A stretch of 64,000 nucleotides of DNA from Nocardioides litoris (GCF_006346315.1 NZ_VDMR01000001.1:310001-374000); one strand, 5' to 3'. Counted from the first letter of the stretch, positions 8,949 to 17,693 are shown. Numbers and translations: made by a program. The notes: generated by a model not told the origin, from the sequence alone.

Positions 8949-9089
8949 ATGACGGTGCTCCTGGTCCTCCTCGGGCTGCTGGCCTGGTGCCTGGTGCCCC
9001 TGCCGCTGGCGGTCCTGGTCGGCCGGGTCCTCGCGGCCGGGCACGGCACGCGGGGGCTGCGCCGCCAGGACCTGGAGCTCTGCAGCTAG
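8949..9089 (+). CDS. Small membrane protein, 46 residues
   Basis: A short frame encodes a hydrophobic helix of about 25 residues (VLLVLLGLLAWCLVPLPLA) followed by a basic tail ending in LELCS. It fills the otherwise empty 302-nt gap between the glycan operon and galE. A CACACT hexamer 6 nt before the ATG suits leaderless expression. I recognise no family. It could be a real small membrane protein or chance; the strong codon bias and promoter spacing argue mildly for a gene. Confidence 0.45.
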   Translation: MTVLLVLLGLLAWCLVPLPLAVLVGRVLAAGHGTRGLRRQDLELCS

Positions 9090-9168
9090 GAGCAGCCGAC
9101 CCGCACGACGCGTCACCGACGGCCGGAGGGAGGTCGTCGGCGAGGCGCCGTCGCTCCGGCCGTCCCGA

Positions 9169-9174
9169 TAGCCT
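9169..9174 (+). promoter_or_regulatory. -10 hexamer TAGCCT, leaderless promoter of galE
   Basis: TAGCCT ends 6 nt before the GTG start of galE, and no Shine-Dalgarno sequence fits in between, so the transcript is predicted to be leaderless. Confidence 0.6.
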
Positions 9175-9180
9175 GCCCCG

Positions 9181-10185
9181 GTGAAGGTCCTGGTCACCGG
9201 CGGCGCCGGCTACATCGGTTCGATCACCTGCAAGGCGCTCGAGGACGCGGGCCACGTGCCGGTCGTGCTCGACTCCCTGCTCAACGGGCCGCGGGTCTTC
9301 GTCAAGGACCGCATCTTCTACGAGGGCGACATCGCCGACCGCGACCTGGTCCGCCGGATCGCCGCCGAGCACCCCGACCTCCACGCCACCATCCACATGG
9401 CCGCACGGATCGTGGTGCCCGAGTCGATGGAGCAGCCCTACCTGTACTACCGCGACAACGTCGCCAAGTCGCTGGAGCTCTTCGACGAGCTCACCGCGCT
9501 CGGCCTGCACCGGGTGCTCTTCTCCTCCTCGGCCAGCCTGTACGCCGCCAAGGACGACTTCGAGGTCACCGAGGACGACGCGCTCGCGCCCGCCTCGCCG
9601 TACGCGCGGACGAAGCGGATGATCGAGGAGGTCCTCGTCGACCTCGCCGTGGCCAGCGACCTGCGGGCGGTCATCCTGCGCTACTTCAACCCGGTGGGCT
9701 CCGACCCCGACCTCGAGTCGGGCATCTACGTCAAGGAGCCCTCGCACGTCATCGGCCAGCTCGTGCTCGCCGCCCGCGGCCTGAAGCCGTCCTTCACCAT
9801 CACCGGCACCGAGCACCCGACCCGCGACGGCACGGGCATCCGCGACTACATCCACGTCTGGGACCTCGCCCGGGCCCACGTGCGGGCGATCGAGCGCTTC
9901 GACGACGCGCTGGCCGCCGAGGACGCGACGTCGACGGTCATCAACGTCGGGGCGGGCGACGGCACGACCGTGCGCGAGCTGGTCGCCGCCTTCGAGCGGG
10001 TCTTCGGCTCCGAGGTGCCGATCACCGAGGCCGGGCCGCGGCCCGGCGACGCGATCGGGGCGTTCGCCAACGCCGACAAGGCCGCCCGCCTGCTCGACTG
10101 GCGCACCGAGCTGTCCCTCGACGACGCCATCGCGTCCGCACTCGCGTGGGGTGCGAAGCGCCAGGAGATCCTGGGCTACGAATGA
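9181..10185 (+). CDS. galE: UDP-glucose 4-epimerase GalE
   Basis: The 334-residue product opens with the NAD-binding motif VTGGAGYIGS and has the catalytic Ser region FSSSASLYAA, Tyr-x-x-x-Lys as YARTK, and the GalE segments RYFNPVGSDPD, GTGIRDYIHVWDLA and NVGAGDGTTV. It interconverts UDP-glucose and UDP-galactose in the cytoplasm, supplying galactose for surface glycans, which fits its position after the glycan cluster. The length is normal for the family. The GTG start is supported by the TAGCCT hexamer 6 nt upstream. The amidase gene starts inside its stop codon (ATGA). Confidence 0.9.
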   Translation: MKVLVTGGAGYIGSITCKALEDAGHVPVVLDSLLNGPRVFVKDRIFYEGDIADRDLVRRIAAEHPDLHATIHMAARIVVPESMEQPYLYYRDNVAKSLELFDELTALGLHRVLFSSSASLYAAKDDFEVTEDDALAPASPYARTKRMIEEVLVDLAVASDLRAVILRYFNPVGSDPDLESGIYVKEPSHVIGQLVLAARGLKPSFTITGTEHPTRDGTGIRDYIHVWDLARAHVRAIERFDDALAAEDATSTVINVGAGDGTTVRELVAAFERVFGSEVPITEAGPRPGDAIGAFANADKAARLLDWRTELSLDDAIASALAWGAKRQEILGYE

Positions 10186-10988
10186 GGTTCGTGGCCCTCG
10201 CGCTCGCCGCGGTGCTGGTCCTCGCGGCCTGCGCCGCTGGTCCTCCGAGCACGACGGGCACCGCAGCCGCCACGCCGTCCTCGACCGCCCCGACCGCGAC
10301 CCCCACGCCCGGTCCGGCCCGCCCGCTGGAGGGCCGCACCGTCGTGCTCGACCCGGGCCACCAGCTGGGCAACCGGCGGTTCCCGCGCGAGATCGGCCGC
10401 CCCGTGCCCGCCGGCGGGTTCACCAAGCCCTGCAACACCACCGGCACCGCGACCGACGGCGGCTACCCCGAGGCGACGTTCACCTGGCAGGTCTCCCAGC
10501 GGGTGGCCGCCCGGCTGCGGGGCCTGGGCGCCCGGGTCGTGCTGACCCGCGACCGCAACTCCGCCCGCGCGTGGGGGCCGTGCGTCGACGTGCGCGGCCG
10601 GGCCGGCAACCGCACCGGGGCCGACCTCAAGCTGAGCATCCACGCCGACGGGTCCTACGCCGCCGGCGCGCGCGGGTTCCACGTCGTCCGGCCCCCGCGC
10701 CGCGCCCCCTGGACCGCCGACATCGCCGGCCCGTCGCGACGCCTCGCCCTCGACGTGCGCACCGCGCTGCGGCGCGCGGGCTTCGTGCCCGCCACCTACA
10801 CCGCGGGCGGTGACGGCCTCGACGTCCGCCGCGACCTCGCCACCCTCAACCTCTCCGACGTCCCGACGGTCCTGGTCGAGCTCGGCAACATGCGCTCGCC
10901 CCGCGAGGCCCGCGTCATGACCACCCGGGCCGGGCGGGGCCGGTACGCCGACGCGCTGGTGGTGGCGGTGGTCTCGAACCTGCGGTGA
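10182..10988 (+). CDS. N-acetylmuramoyl-L-alanine amidase lipoprotein (Amidase_3)
   Basis: The 268-residue product has a lipoprotein signal with lipobox LAAC at residue about 18, a Thr/Pro-rich linker, then an Amidase_3 domain. Zinc ligands are visible as His in VVLDPGHQ, Glu in GYPEATF and His in LSIHADG; the catalytic Glu is in VLVELGN. It would cleave the bond between muramic acid and the stem peptide outside the cell, in wall remodelling. It is translationally coupled to galE through an ATGA overlap. Directly after its stop codon lies a palindromic repeat (10989-11029). Confidence 0.88.
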   Translation: MRFVALALAAVLVLAACAAGPPSTTGTAAATPSSTAPTATPTPGPARPLEGRTVVLDPGHQLGNRRFPREIGRPVPAGGFTKPCNTTGTATDGGYPEATFTWQVSQRVAARLRGLGARVVLTRDRNSARAWGPCVDVRGRAGNRTGADLKLSIHADGSYAAGARGFHVVRPPRRAPWTADIAGPSRRLALDVRTALRRAGFVPATYTAGGDGLDVRRDLATLNLSDVPTVLVELGNMRSPREARVMTTRAGRGRYADALVVAVVSNLR

Positions 10989-11029
10989 GTGGTCTCGAGA
11001 CAGGCGCCAGGGCGCCTTCCTCGACCACC
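10989..11029. repeat. Palindromic intergenic repeat, copy A (GTGGTCTCGAGAC family)
   Basis: The unit runs from GTGGTCTCGAGAC through an inner hairpin GGCGCC-AG-GGCGCC to CCTCGACCACC, whose end is complementary to the beginning. Two further copies lie at 31030-31071 and, inverted, at 31130-31167. Outer ends are conserved while the inner hairpin differs in sequence but stays self-complementary, the signature of a structured repeat (REP-like). It begins immediately after the amidase stop codon. Confidence 0.8.
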
Positions 11030-11065
11030 GTTCGTGGGCCCAGGCCGCGCGCGAGACCACGCCGC

Positions 11066-11071
11066 TACCCT
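11066..11071 (+). promoter_or_regulatory. -10 hexamer TACCCT, leaderless promoter
   Basis: TACCCT lies 7 nt before the ATG at 11079 of the esterase gene, with no ribosome-binding site between. Confidence 0.55.
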
Positions 11072-11078
11072 CGGGCCC

Positions 11079-11990
11079 ATGCCTCTGGACCCCGGGATCG
11101 CCGCCCTGCTCGAGCTGATCGAGGCGGCGCCGTACCCGCCGATGCACGAGGGCACGCCCGAGACGGCGCGCAAGGCGTTCCGGGCGATGACCGTCGACCT
11201 GGTGACCCCCGAGACGCAGGTGCCCGTGGGGTCGGTCGAGGAGCTCACCGTCGCCGACCGGCCCGCGCGCCTCTACAAGCCGGCCACCGACGGGCCCGTG
11301 CCGACGCTGGTCTACCTGCACGGCGGCGGGTTCGTCATCGGTGACCTCGACACCCACGACCAGACCTGCCGCCGGTTGTGCGCGCGGGCCGAGGTCGCGG
11401 TGCTCTCGGTCGACTACCGCCTGGCGCCTGAGGCGCCCTACCCGGCCGCGGTCGACGACGCCCTGGCTGCGGTCGCCTGGGCCGCCGACCACCTCGCCGA
11501 GCTCGGCGGCGCCGAGGTGCTCGGGGTCGGCGGCGACTCCGCCGGCGGCAACCTGGCCGCGGTGGCCGCCCAGGAGCTCGGCGACCGCGTCGCCGCGCAG
11601 GTGCTCATCTACCCCGCGACGCACATGGGCGGCGACTACCCCTCGCGCACCGACAACGGCGAGGGCTACTTCCTCGACATGGCCACGATGCTGTGGTTCG
11701 CCGGCCACTACCTGGGCGAGGCCGCCGACCTCGACGACCCGCGCCACTCCCCGCTGCTCGGCTCCGCCGACGGCGTCGCCCGGGCCCTGGTCGTCACCGC
11801 CGAGTTCGACCCGCTCCGCGACGAGGGCGAGGCGTACGCCGACAAGCTGGCCGAGGCCGGCGTCGCCGTCGACCGGGTGCGCTACGACGGGCTCATCCAC
11901 GGCTTCATCGACATGGGTCCGATGAGCCCGGCCGCGGCCGCCGCGCTCGACGACGTCGCCGACCGCGTCGGTCGCCTCCTGCGCGCCTGA
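11079..11990 (+). CDS. Alpha/beta hydrolase, HSL-type esterase
   Basis: The 303-residue enzyme belongs to the hormone-sensitive lipase group (family IV esterases). It has the oxyanion motif HGGGF (YLHGGGFVIGD), the nucleophile elbow GDSAGG, and the remaining triad residues as Asp in TAEFDPLRDEG and His in LIHGFIDM. It would hydrolyse short acyl esters or similar carboxylesters in the cytoplasm. The ATG at 11079 is chosen because of the TACCCT hexamer 7 nt upstream. It stands as its own unit between the palindromic repeat and the GDPD-like gene. The natural substrate is unknown. Confidence 0.9.
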   Translation: MPLDPGIAALLELIEAAPYPPMHEGTPETARKAFRAMTVDLVTPETQVPVGSVEELTVADRPARLYKPATDGPVPTLVYLHGGGFVIGDLDTHDQTCRRLCARAEVAVLSVDYRLAPEAPYPAAVDDALAAVAWAADHLAELGGAEVLGVGGDSAGGNLAAVAAQELGDRVAAQVLIYPATHMGGDYPSRTDNGEGYFLDMATMLWFAGHYLGEAADLDDPRHSPLLGSADGVARALVVTAEFDPLRDEGEAYADKLAEAGVAVDRVRYDGLIHGFIDMGPMSPAAAAALDDVADRVGRLLRA

Positions 11991-12015
11991 CCTCCGGGAG
12001 CGCCGTCGGCCCGAC

Positions 12016-12021
12016 TACGCT
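12016..12021 (+). promoter_or_regulatory. -10 hexamer TACGCT, leaderless promoter
   Basis: TACGCT is followed by six C residues and then the GTG start at 12028 of the GDPD-like gene. Confidence 0.55.
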
Positions 12022-12027
12022 CCCCCC

Positions 12028-13248
12028 GTGGTCGCAGGCGACGAGGGAGGCTGGTGGGTCCGGCGTGCCGTGCTGGCGGCGCTCGCCGTGCTCGGCGTGG
12101 TGACCGCCGTGTTCGCGGTGGTGGCGGTCCGCTCCGGCGACGCCCCCGCGGCCGAGGAGGCCGACCTGGGCGAGGAGGCGGTCTCGGCCTACACCTTGCT
12201 CGCCGACCCCACGGCGTCGGTGGCGCCGCTGCGCTACGGGCGGCTGCTCGTCGCGGGCCAGGAGGGTGCGCCGGTCGAGCACCTCGCCGGCACGCTGCCG
12301 TCCTTCGAGGCCGCGATGGAGGCCGGCGTCGACTACCTCGAGGCCCCGGTGGTCGCCAGCTCCGACGGCCTGCTCGTCGTCCTGCCCTCCCACGACCTGG
12401 CCGTCGGCACCGACGTGGCCAGCCGACCCGATCTCGCCGACCGGCGCACCACCAAGACCGTCGACGGCCAGGGCGTGACCAGCTGGTTCAGCGAGGACTT
12501 CACGCTGGCCGAGCTGCAGACCCTCCACGCCACCGAGCGCGACCCCGGGCTGCGGCCGCAGACCGCCGCGGAGTCCGGCACGGTGCCGTTGCTGTCCCTC
12601 GACGACCTCCTGGTGCGCCTCGACGAGGTCTCCGCCCAGCAGAGCCGCCAGATCGGCCTGGTGGTCGAGCCGCGCCAGGCGGCGTACTTCCGCTCGATCG
12701 GCATGCCGCTGGAGAAGGCCGTGGCCCAGTCGCTGCGCCTGGGACGCCTCAACATCGAGCCCGAGCTGGCGACCGTGCAGTCCGACGACCCGGCCGTGCT
12801 CCGTCGCGTCGACGCCAACCTGGGCGAGAACGTCCTGACCTCCTTCATCGTCCGTGCCGGCGACGCGGGCGCGCTCGACGCCGACCGGCTGGCCGCCCTG
12901 CCCGAGGGGGTCGACGCGGTGTCGGTCGAGGTGGCGGCCTTCGAGGGGCAGGACCCCTACGCCCTGGCCGACCGGGTCCACGACGCCGGCCTGGCGCTCG
13001 GCGTCTTCCCCATCTCCTACGAGAACGCCCGGCTCGCGCCCGGCTTCCGCAAGGGCACCGACCCGGCTGCCCCGGGCAACCTGCTCGGCCAGGTCGAGGG
13101 CCTGCAGCTGATCGGGGTCGACCTGGTGCTCACCGAGTCGCCCCAGCAGGTCCGCGAGGCCATCGCGGCCCTGGCCGAGGGGACCGGCGAGGCGCCCACC
13201 GAGGAGCCCAGCGAGACGCCCACCGAGACGCCCACCGAGACGCCCTAG
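12028..13248 (+). CDS. GlpQ-type glycerophosphodiesterase-like protein, active site degenerate
   Basis: The 406-residue protein has one N-terminal membrane helix (about residues 12-33) and an extracytoplasmic domain clearly related to GlpQ: TLPSFEAAMEAGVDYLE, RRTTKTVDGQGVTSWFSED, FTLAELQTL and the C-terminal IGVDLVLTESP. Key catalytic residues are missing, however. The family's His-Arg-Gly reads AGQEG, the PE(N/H)T glutamate reads LAGT, and the metal-binding Glu-x-Asp reads EAP; only the second His-Asp (PSHDLAV) remains. It is therefore probably a pseudoenzyme or binding protein. The tail is a TETP repeat. Its stop shares the bases CTAG with the stop of the convergent DHPS-like gene. Confidence 0.75.
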   Translation: MVAGDEGGWWVRRAVLAALAVLGVVTAVFAVVAVRSGDAPAAEEADLGEEAVSAYTLLADPTASVAPLRYGRLLVAGQEGAPVEHLAGTLPSFEAAMEAGVDYLEAPVVASSDGLLVVLPSHDLAVGTDVASRPDLADRRTTKTVDGQGVTSWFSEDFTLAELQTLHATERDPGLRPQTAAESGTVPLLSLDDLLVRLDEVSAQQSRQIGLVVEPRQAAYFRSIGMPLEKAVAQSLRLGRLNIEPELATVQSDDPAVLRRVDANLGENVLTSFIVRAGDAGALDADRLAALPEGVDAVSVEVAAFEGQDPYALADRVHDAGLALGVFPISYENARLAPGFRKGTDPAAPGNLLGQVEGLQLIGVDLVLTESPQQVREAIAALAEGTGEAPTEEPSETPTETPTETP

Positions 13249-14150
13249 ACGTCGTCGGTGCGGACCGGCAGCTCCCGCATCGCCTCGAGGACGGCGACGA
13301 CGTGCGGCACCTCGTGGGTGCGGTGCAGCCCGACGCCGCCGAGGTGGGCGAGCACGGCGAACATGCCCTCGGCGGTGCGGTACTGGTCCTCGAACAGCTC
13401 GAAGGCGTGCGGCAACGACTGGCAGACCGGGACGCCGAGCCGGCGGAGCCGGAACGACGCCAGCAGCACGGCGGTCTGGTGCCGGCGCCGCGCGCGCTTG
13501 TCGTCGAGGCGGAAGCCGAACCCGAGGCCGGGGTCGACCGCGGCGCTGCGCACGCCGCGGGCGCGGGCGTCGTCGAGGCGGCGGCCGAAGTCGTCGAGCA
13601 TCCGCGGGAACGGGTCGGTGTCGACGTCGCTGCCGTCGAGGTCGCGGGCGTGGGGGCCGTGCACGTGGCACAGCACGACGGACGCGCCGTGCTCGGCGGC
13701 CAGGTCGAACATCGCCGCGTCCTGGTCGGACCCGGTGAGGTTGACCATGCGGGCACCGGCCTCGAGGCAGGCCGCGACCACCGGCGGCTCGTAGCTCTCC
13801 ACCGAGACCACCACGCCCGCCCCGGCGAGCTCGCGCACCACGGGAACGAGCCGGCCGACCTGCTCGTCGGCGCCGACCTTGGCCGCGACCGCCTGGCTGG
13901 ACTCCGCACCCACGTCGACGACGTCGGCGCCCTGGGCGGCCAGGACCTTGCCGCGGCGCACGGCCGAGGCGTGGGTCGTCGCGACGCTGTCGCGGTAGGA
14001 GGAGTCGCCGGAGAGGTTGACGACCCCCATGACCGCCGCGCGCTCGTCGGTGTCGACCTCGCGGTCGCCCACCAGCAGCGGGGCGACGGGCAGGTCGAGG
14101 TCGGCGGCGTGCTCGCCGGCGAGGGCGGCGAGGGCGGCCAGGGAGATCAC
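13245..14150 (-). CDS. Dihydropteroate synthase-like TIM-barrel protein, divergent
   Basis: The 301-residue protein follows the DHPS fold order: MGVVNLSGDSSYRDS (in place of the NVTPDSFSDG loop), GADVVDVGAESS (in place of VGGESTRPG), MVNLTGSD, VVLCHVHGP, DPGLGFGF and a C-terminal LHRTHEV. The scaffold is kept but the two pterin/sulfonamide loops are altered, so true folate synthesis is doubtful; it may act on another pterin-like substrate. The GTG at 14150 lies 5 nt after the stop of the RibD-like reductase, indicating an operon of two. Its stop codon overlaps the convergent GDPD-like gene by 4 nt. Confidence 0.65.
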   Translation of the reverse strand: MISLAALAALAGEHAADLDLPVAPLLVGDREVDTDERAAVMGVVNLSGDSSYRDSVATTHASAVRRGKVLAAQGADVVDVGAESSQAVAAKVGADEQVGRLVPVVRELAGAGVVVSVESYEPPVVAACLEAGARMVNLTGSDQDAAMFDLAAEHGASVVLCHVHGPHARDLDGSDVDTDPFPRMLDDFGRRLDDARARGVRSAAVDPGLGFGFRLDDKRARRRHQTAVLLASFRLRRLGVPVCQSLPHAFELFEDQYRTAEGMFAVLAHLGGVGLHRTHEVPHVVAVLEAMRELPVRTDDV

Positions 14151-14155
14151 CGGGC

Positions 14156-14890
14156 TCAGGCCTTGACGTAGCGGTTCATCAAGAAGCCGTCGGCGCTCAG
14201 CACGTGGCGCAGCTCGAAGCGCGCGACCTCGGCGAGGCCGTCGCTGGAGGAGACGTGCTCGTGGCCGGCGAAGACGGGGGAGAGGGTGATGTCGGCCTCG
14301 TCGACCAGCCCGGCCCGCACCATCGCCTCCAGCAGCTGCGGTCCGCCCTCGCACACGACCCGGCGCAGCGCGCGCCCGACCAGCTGGTCGAGGACCCACC
14401 CGGGCTGGACGTCGTCGCCCGGGGCGGTCAGCACCTCCGCCCGCGCCTCGCGAGCCCGGGCCAGTGCCTCGGCCGGCGGCTCGGCGACCGTGAGCACGAG
14501 CGGCACCTCGTCGGACCCGGTGAACACCTCGGTGTCCCACGGGAGGTCGAGGGAGGGGCTGACCATCGCCAGCCGCGGGGCCGGGCGCTGGCCGTTGCGC
14601 TCGCGGGCCTCGGCGTCGGCCTCCTGGGCCCGCATGGCGCCGTACCCCTCGGCGCGGATGGTGCCCGCACCGACGAGCACGGCGTCGGCGTGGCGGCGCA
14701 CCGCGCGGAAGACGGCGCGGTCGGCGTCGCCGGAGATCGAGCCGCTCAGGCCGTCGGGCCCGGCGGGTGCGCCGTCGAGGGTGGTCACCATCATCGCGCG
14801 GACCCACGGGCCCTCGTCGGGCCACGGGTAGGCGGCCAGGACACCGTCGTCGTCGACCTCGCCGCGGTGCTCGCCCCAGATCATCTCCAC
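14156..14890 (-). CDS. RibD C-terminal/dihydrofolate reductase-like pyrimidine reductase
   Basis: The 244-residue protein shows the RibD C-terminal pattern: RAMMVTTLDGAPAGPDGLSG near the N-terminus, DADAVLVGAGTIRAEGYG (NADPH and substrate region) and VVCEGGPQLLEAMV late. Family members reduce the ribose side chain of a riboflavin precursor or related pyrimidines/pterins with NADPH. Coupling to the DHPS-like gene suggests a shared pterin or pyrimidine pathway. The GTG at 14890 is chosen because TAGTTT lies exactly 6 nt upstream; an ATG two codons further in is the alternative. Confidence 0.8.
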   Translation of the reverse strand: MEMIWGEHRGEVDDDGVLAAYPWPDEGPWVRAMMVTTLDGAPAGPDGLSGSISGDADRAVFRAVRRHADAVLVGAGTIRAEGYGAMRAQEADAEARERNGQRPAPRLAMVSPSLDLPWDTEVFTGSDEVPLVLTVAEPPAEALARAREARAEVLTAPGDDVQPGWVLDQLVGRALRRVVCEGGPQLLEAMVRAGLVDEADITLSPVFAGHEHVSSSDGLAEVARFELRHVLSADGFLMNRYVKA

Positions 14891-14896
14891 GGGCCG

Positions 14897-14902
14897 AAAC
14901 TA
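14897..14902 (-). promoter_or_regulatory. -10 hexamer TAGTTT, leaderless promoter
   Basis: On the minus strand TAGTTT is followed by six bases and then the GTG at 14890, which decides the start of the RibD-like gene. Confidence 0.6.
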
Positions 14903-15000
14903 GCCCCCGGGGTCGCCGCGCCCTCACCCGTGGGGAGGACGGGCGGAACACTCCGGCCGGTGTCCACGCACGCCCGTACCCGCATGTCGGTGGTCGGGCC

Positions 15001-15006
15001 TAGGGT
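15001..15006 (+). promoter_or_regulatory. Candidate -10 hexamer TAGGGT
   Basis: TAGGGT lies 44 nt upstream of the metallopeptidase ATG and leaves room for the GGAGGGAG ribosome-binding site, so this transcript would have an ordinary leader. Confidence 0.35.
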
Positions 15007-15050
15007 GCAGTGGTCCCGGCACCGGGCCGGGCCTCGGAGGGAGCCTCCCC

Positions 15051-17693
15051 ATGCCTCTTGCCCGACCCGGCCGCACCGCGCGCCTGGCCGCCGCCGTGTC
15101 GGTGGTCGTCGCCGCCGCGCTGCTGCCGGCCTTGTCGCCGTCCGCCGCCGCGCCGCCCACCGACGGGCTCGCCGCGCGCGGCGCCGACCCCACCTACAAG
15201 CCCGTCACCGGGTTCACGCCGCGCGGCGACAAGGTCCGCGTCCACCCCGAGCGCTACTCCGCGGTGCGCGTCGACCTCGGCGCGGTCCGCTCGCGCCTCG
15301 CGGGTGCCCCGCGCGAGGGCTCCGGCGCGACGACGACGATCAGCGTGCCGACGCCGTCCGGTGCCACCCAGCAGTTCGCGGTGTTCCGCACCGAGGTCCT
15401 GGCGCCCGAGCTGGCCGCGGCCCACCCCGAGATCGCCACCTACGAGGGCCGCGCCGTCGGCGACCCGACCACCACCGTCGCCCTCGACGTGACCCCGATG
15501 GGCTTCCACGCCGCCGTCCGCGGGCCGCAGGGCCAGCGCTCGTGGTACGTCGACCCCGCCTACGACCAGCGCGGCACCACGACCCACCTCGCCTTCTGGG
15601 GCAACGCCACCCAGCGGCCCGAGGAGGCCTTCGTCGAGCGCGAGGCGCCCGAGGTCAAGCGGGCCAAGGCCCTGCGCTCCCGCTCGCCGCAGGCCCGGGC
15701 CGCGGGCACCGTCGTGGAGAAGCGCTACCGCCTCGCGCTGACCAGCGACCCGTCGTACGCCGCGTACTTCGGCACCGGCAACGTGCTGGCCGAGAAGGCG
15801 ACGCTCATCAACCGGGTCAACCAGATCTACCGCCAGGACCTCGCGATCACGCTGCAGCTCGTCAACGAGACCCCGGCGCTCAACTTCGACACCGACGCCA
15901 AGGCGACCGGGGCCGGCGGGCCCTGCGGCGCCGAGCCGTGCTTCCGCACCGTGGTCGACCCGACCGCGCCCGCCGAGGAGCAGTACGGCGACCTGACCTT
16001 CTGCTCCGGCGAGACCCTCGCTCGCAACCGCCTGGTCCTCGGCCAGGTCATCGGCGCGTCAAACTACGACGTCGGCCACATCGCGCTCGGCGTCAACGGC
16101 GGTGGCGTGGCCTACCTCGGCGTCGTCGGGGCCGACTACAAGGGCGGTGGCTGCACCGGCCTGCCCGAGCCCGAGGGCGACTTCTTCGCCATCGACTACG
16201 TCGCCCATGAGCTCGGCCACCAGTTCGCCGGCAACCACACCTTCGACGGCGTGCAGAACGCCTGCTCCGGCGGCAACCGCAACGGTGGCACCTCGGTCGA
16301 GCCCGGCTCGGGCTCCTCGGTGATGGCCTACGCCGGCATCTGCCGCCAGGACGACCTGCAGCCCCACACCGACCCCTACTTCTCCTGGCAGACCCTCGAC
16401 GAGGTCAACGCCTACACCGGGGCCGCGCTGGCGCCGGTGGTCGAGGTGCAGACGGTCTCCCTGACCGGGTTCGGGGCCCCCGGCTCCAGCGTCCAGCTCG
16501 GCTTCGGCGGGGCCAGCGTGTCGATCCCGGCCGACGGCTACACCAACGCAGCGGTCGAGACGGCCGTGGAGACCCTCACCGGACAGGACGTCACGATCGC
16601 GCCCTGGGGCTACGACCCCTACGGCAGCTTCGAGACCTACCCCGCCCCGATCGGCGCGGTCGGCCCGACCGGCTTCCAGGTCATCTTCGCCCCGACCGCC
16701 GCCCCCGACGCGACGGGCACCTTCACCGACGTCGCGCCGCTGACGGTCACCGGCGGCAGCACCGGCGTCTCCGGCTTCGTCGGCGAGACGGCCAAGGGCG
16801 GTGCGGCCGACAACGCCGGCACCTCGACCAAGGTCACCACCAACACCGCGCCCCGCGTGGTCTCGACCAACGCCCGCCGCACGATCCCGGTCCGCACGCC
16901 GTTCCGGCTCAGCGGCCAGGCCGCCGACCCCGACGGCGACCCGCTGACCTACCTGTGGGAGCAGGCCGACAAGGGTCTCGAGGCCACCGGCACCAGCCTG
17001 GTGAGCAACCGCAAGGTCTTCGGTCCGCTGTTCCGGGTCTTCGGCACGGCCGCCGACGTCAGCGACGCCGACGCGCTCGAGTCGCCCTCCCCGGGCCAGA
17101 ACACCGCCGGCCGGTCCGGGGTGCGCAGCTTCCCCGACCTCGCCCAGGTGCTCGCCGGCAACACCAACGCCCGCACCGGCACCTGCCCCACGGTCGCGCC
17201 GCCGTCCACCGACCCCGACGTCGAGTTCGTCCCGGTCCCCAAGCCGATCGTCGACTGCTTCAGCGAGTTCCTGCCGACCCGCGGCTACCGCGGCACCCTC
17301 GGCCAGCCCACGGGCCTGCTGCACTTCCGCCTGACGGTGCGCGACGGCCGCGGCGGCGTGGCCTACCGCAACGTCGGGGTGCAGGTCGACCGCTCGGCCG
17401 GCCCGTTCCGGGTCGTCTCGCAGGCCACCCGGCGCACGTTCGGCAAGGGCCAGACCATCGGCGTGAAGTGGCGGGTCAACGGCACGCGGCGCCTCGCGCA
17501 GCGGGTCGCGATCTACCTCTCGACCGACGGCGGCACCACCTGGAACCGCACGCTGGCCAAGGCCACGCCCAACGACGGCTTCCAGCGCGTGAAGCTGCCC
17601 CGCCAGGCCCGCTCGAAGCAGGCGCGGATCGTCGTGGCCGCCCGCAACAACCTGTTCTACGACGTCAGCCGCTCCACCTTCCGGATCCGCTGA
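15051..17693 (+). CDS. Secreted metzincin-type zinc metallopeptidase
   Basis: This 880-residue protein has a Sec signal peptide (basic start, hydrophobic core to about residue 35 ending SAAA). After a prodomain-like region of about 200 residues comes the catalytic domain with HELGHQFAGNH (HExxHxxGxxH, near residue 386) and a Met-turn candidate VMAYAGIC, which place it among reprolysin-like metzincins. The C-terminal third has an Ig/PKD-like segment (AADPDGDPLTYLWEQ) and a final beta domain (VAIYLSTDGGTTW). It should be exported and degrade extracellular protein. A strong GGAGGGAG ribosome-binding site precedes the ATG, and an 18-bp hairpin follows the stop. Confidence 0.88.
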   Translation: MPLARPGRTARLAAAVSVVVAAALLPALSPSAAAPPTDGLAARGADPTYKPVTGFTPRGDKVRVHPERYSAVRVDLGAVRSRLAGAPREGSGATTTISVPTPSGATQQFAVFRTEVLAPELAAAHPEIATYEGRAVGDPTTTVALDVTPMGFHAAVRGPQGQRSWYVDPAYDQRGTTTHLAFWGNATQRPEEAFVEREAPEVKRAKALRSRSPQARAAGTVVEKRYRLALTSDPSYAAYFGTGNVLAEKATLINRVNQIYRQDLAITLQLVNETPALNFDTDAKATGAGGPCGAEPCFRTVVDPTAPAEEQYGDLTFCSGETLARNRLVLGQVIGASNYDVGHIALGVNGGGVAYLGVVGADYKGGGCTGLPEPEGDFFAIDYVAHELGHQFAGNHTFDGVQNACSGGNRNGGTSVEPGSGSSVMAYAGICRQDDLQPHTDPYFSWQTLDEVNAYTGAALAPVVEVQTVSLTGFGAPGSSVQLGFGGASVSIPADGYTNAAVETAVETLTGQDVTIAPWGYDPYGSFETYPAPIGAVGPTGFQVIFAPTAAPDATGTFTDVAPLTVTGGSTGVSGFVGETAKGGAADNAGTSTKVTTNTAPRVVSTNARRTIPVRTPFRLSGQAADPDGDPLTYLWEQADKGLEATGTSLVSNRKVFGPLFRVFGTAADVSDADALESPSPGQNTAGRSGVRSFPDLAQVLAGNTNARTGTCPTVAPPSTDPDVEFVPVPKPIVDCFSEFLPTRGYRGTLGQPTGLLHFRLTVRDGRGGVAYRNVGVQVDRSAGPFRVVSQATRRTFGKGQTIGVKWRVNGTRRLAQRVAIYLSTDGGTTWNRTLAKATPNDGFQRVKLPRQARSKQARIVVAARNNLFYDVSRSTFRIR

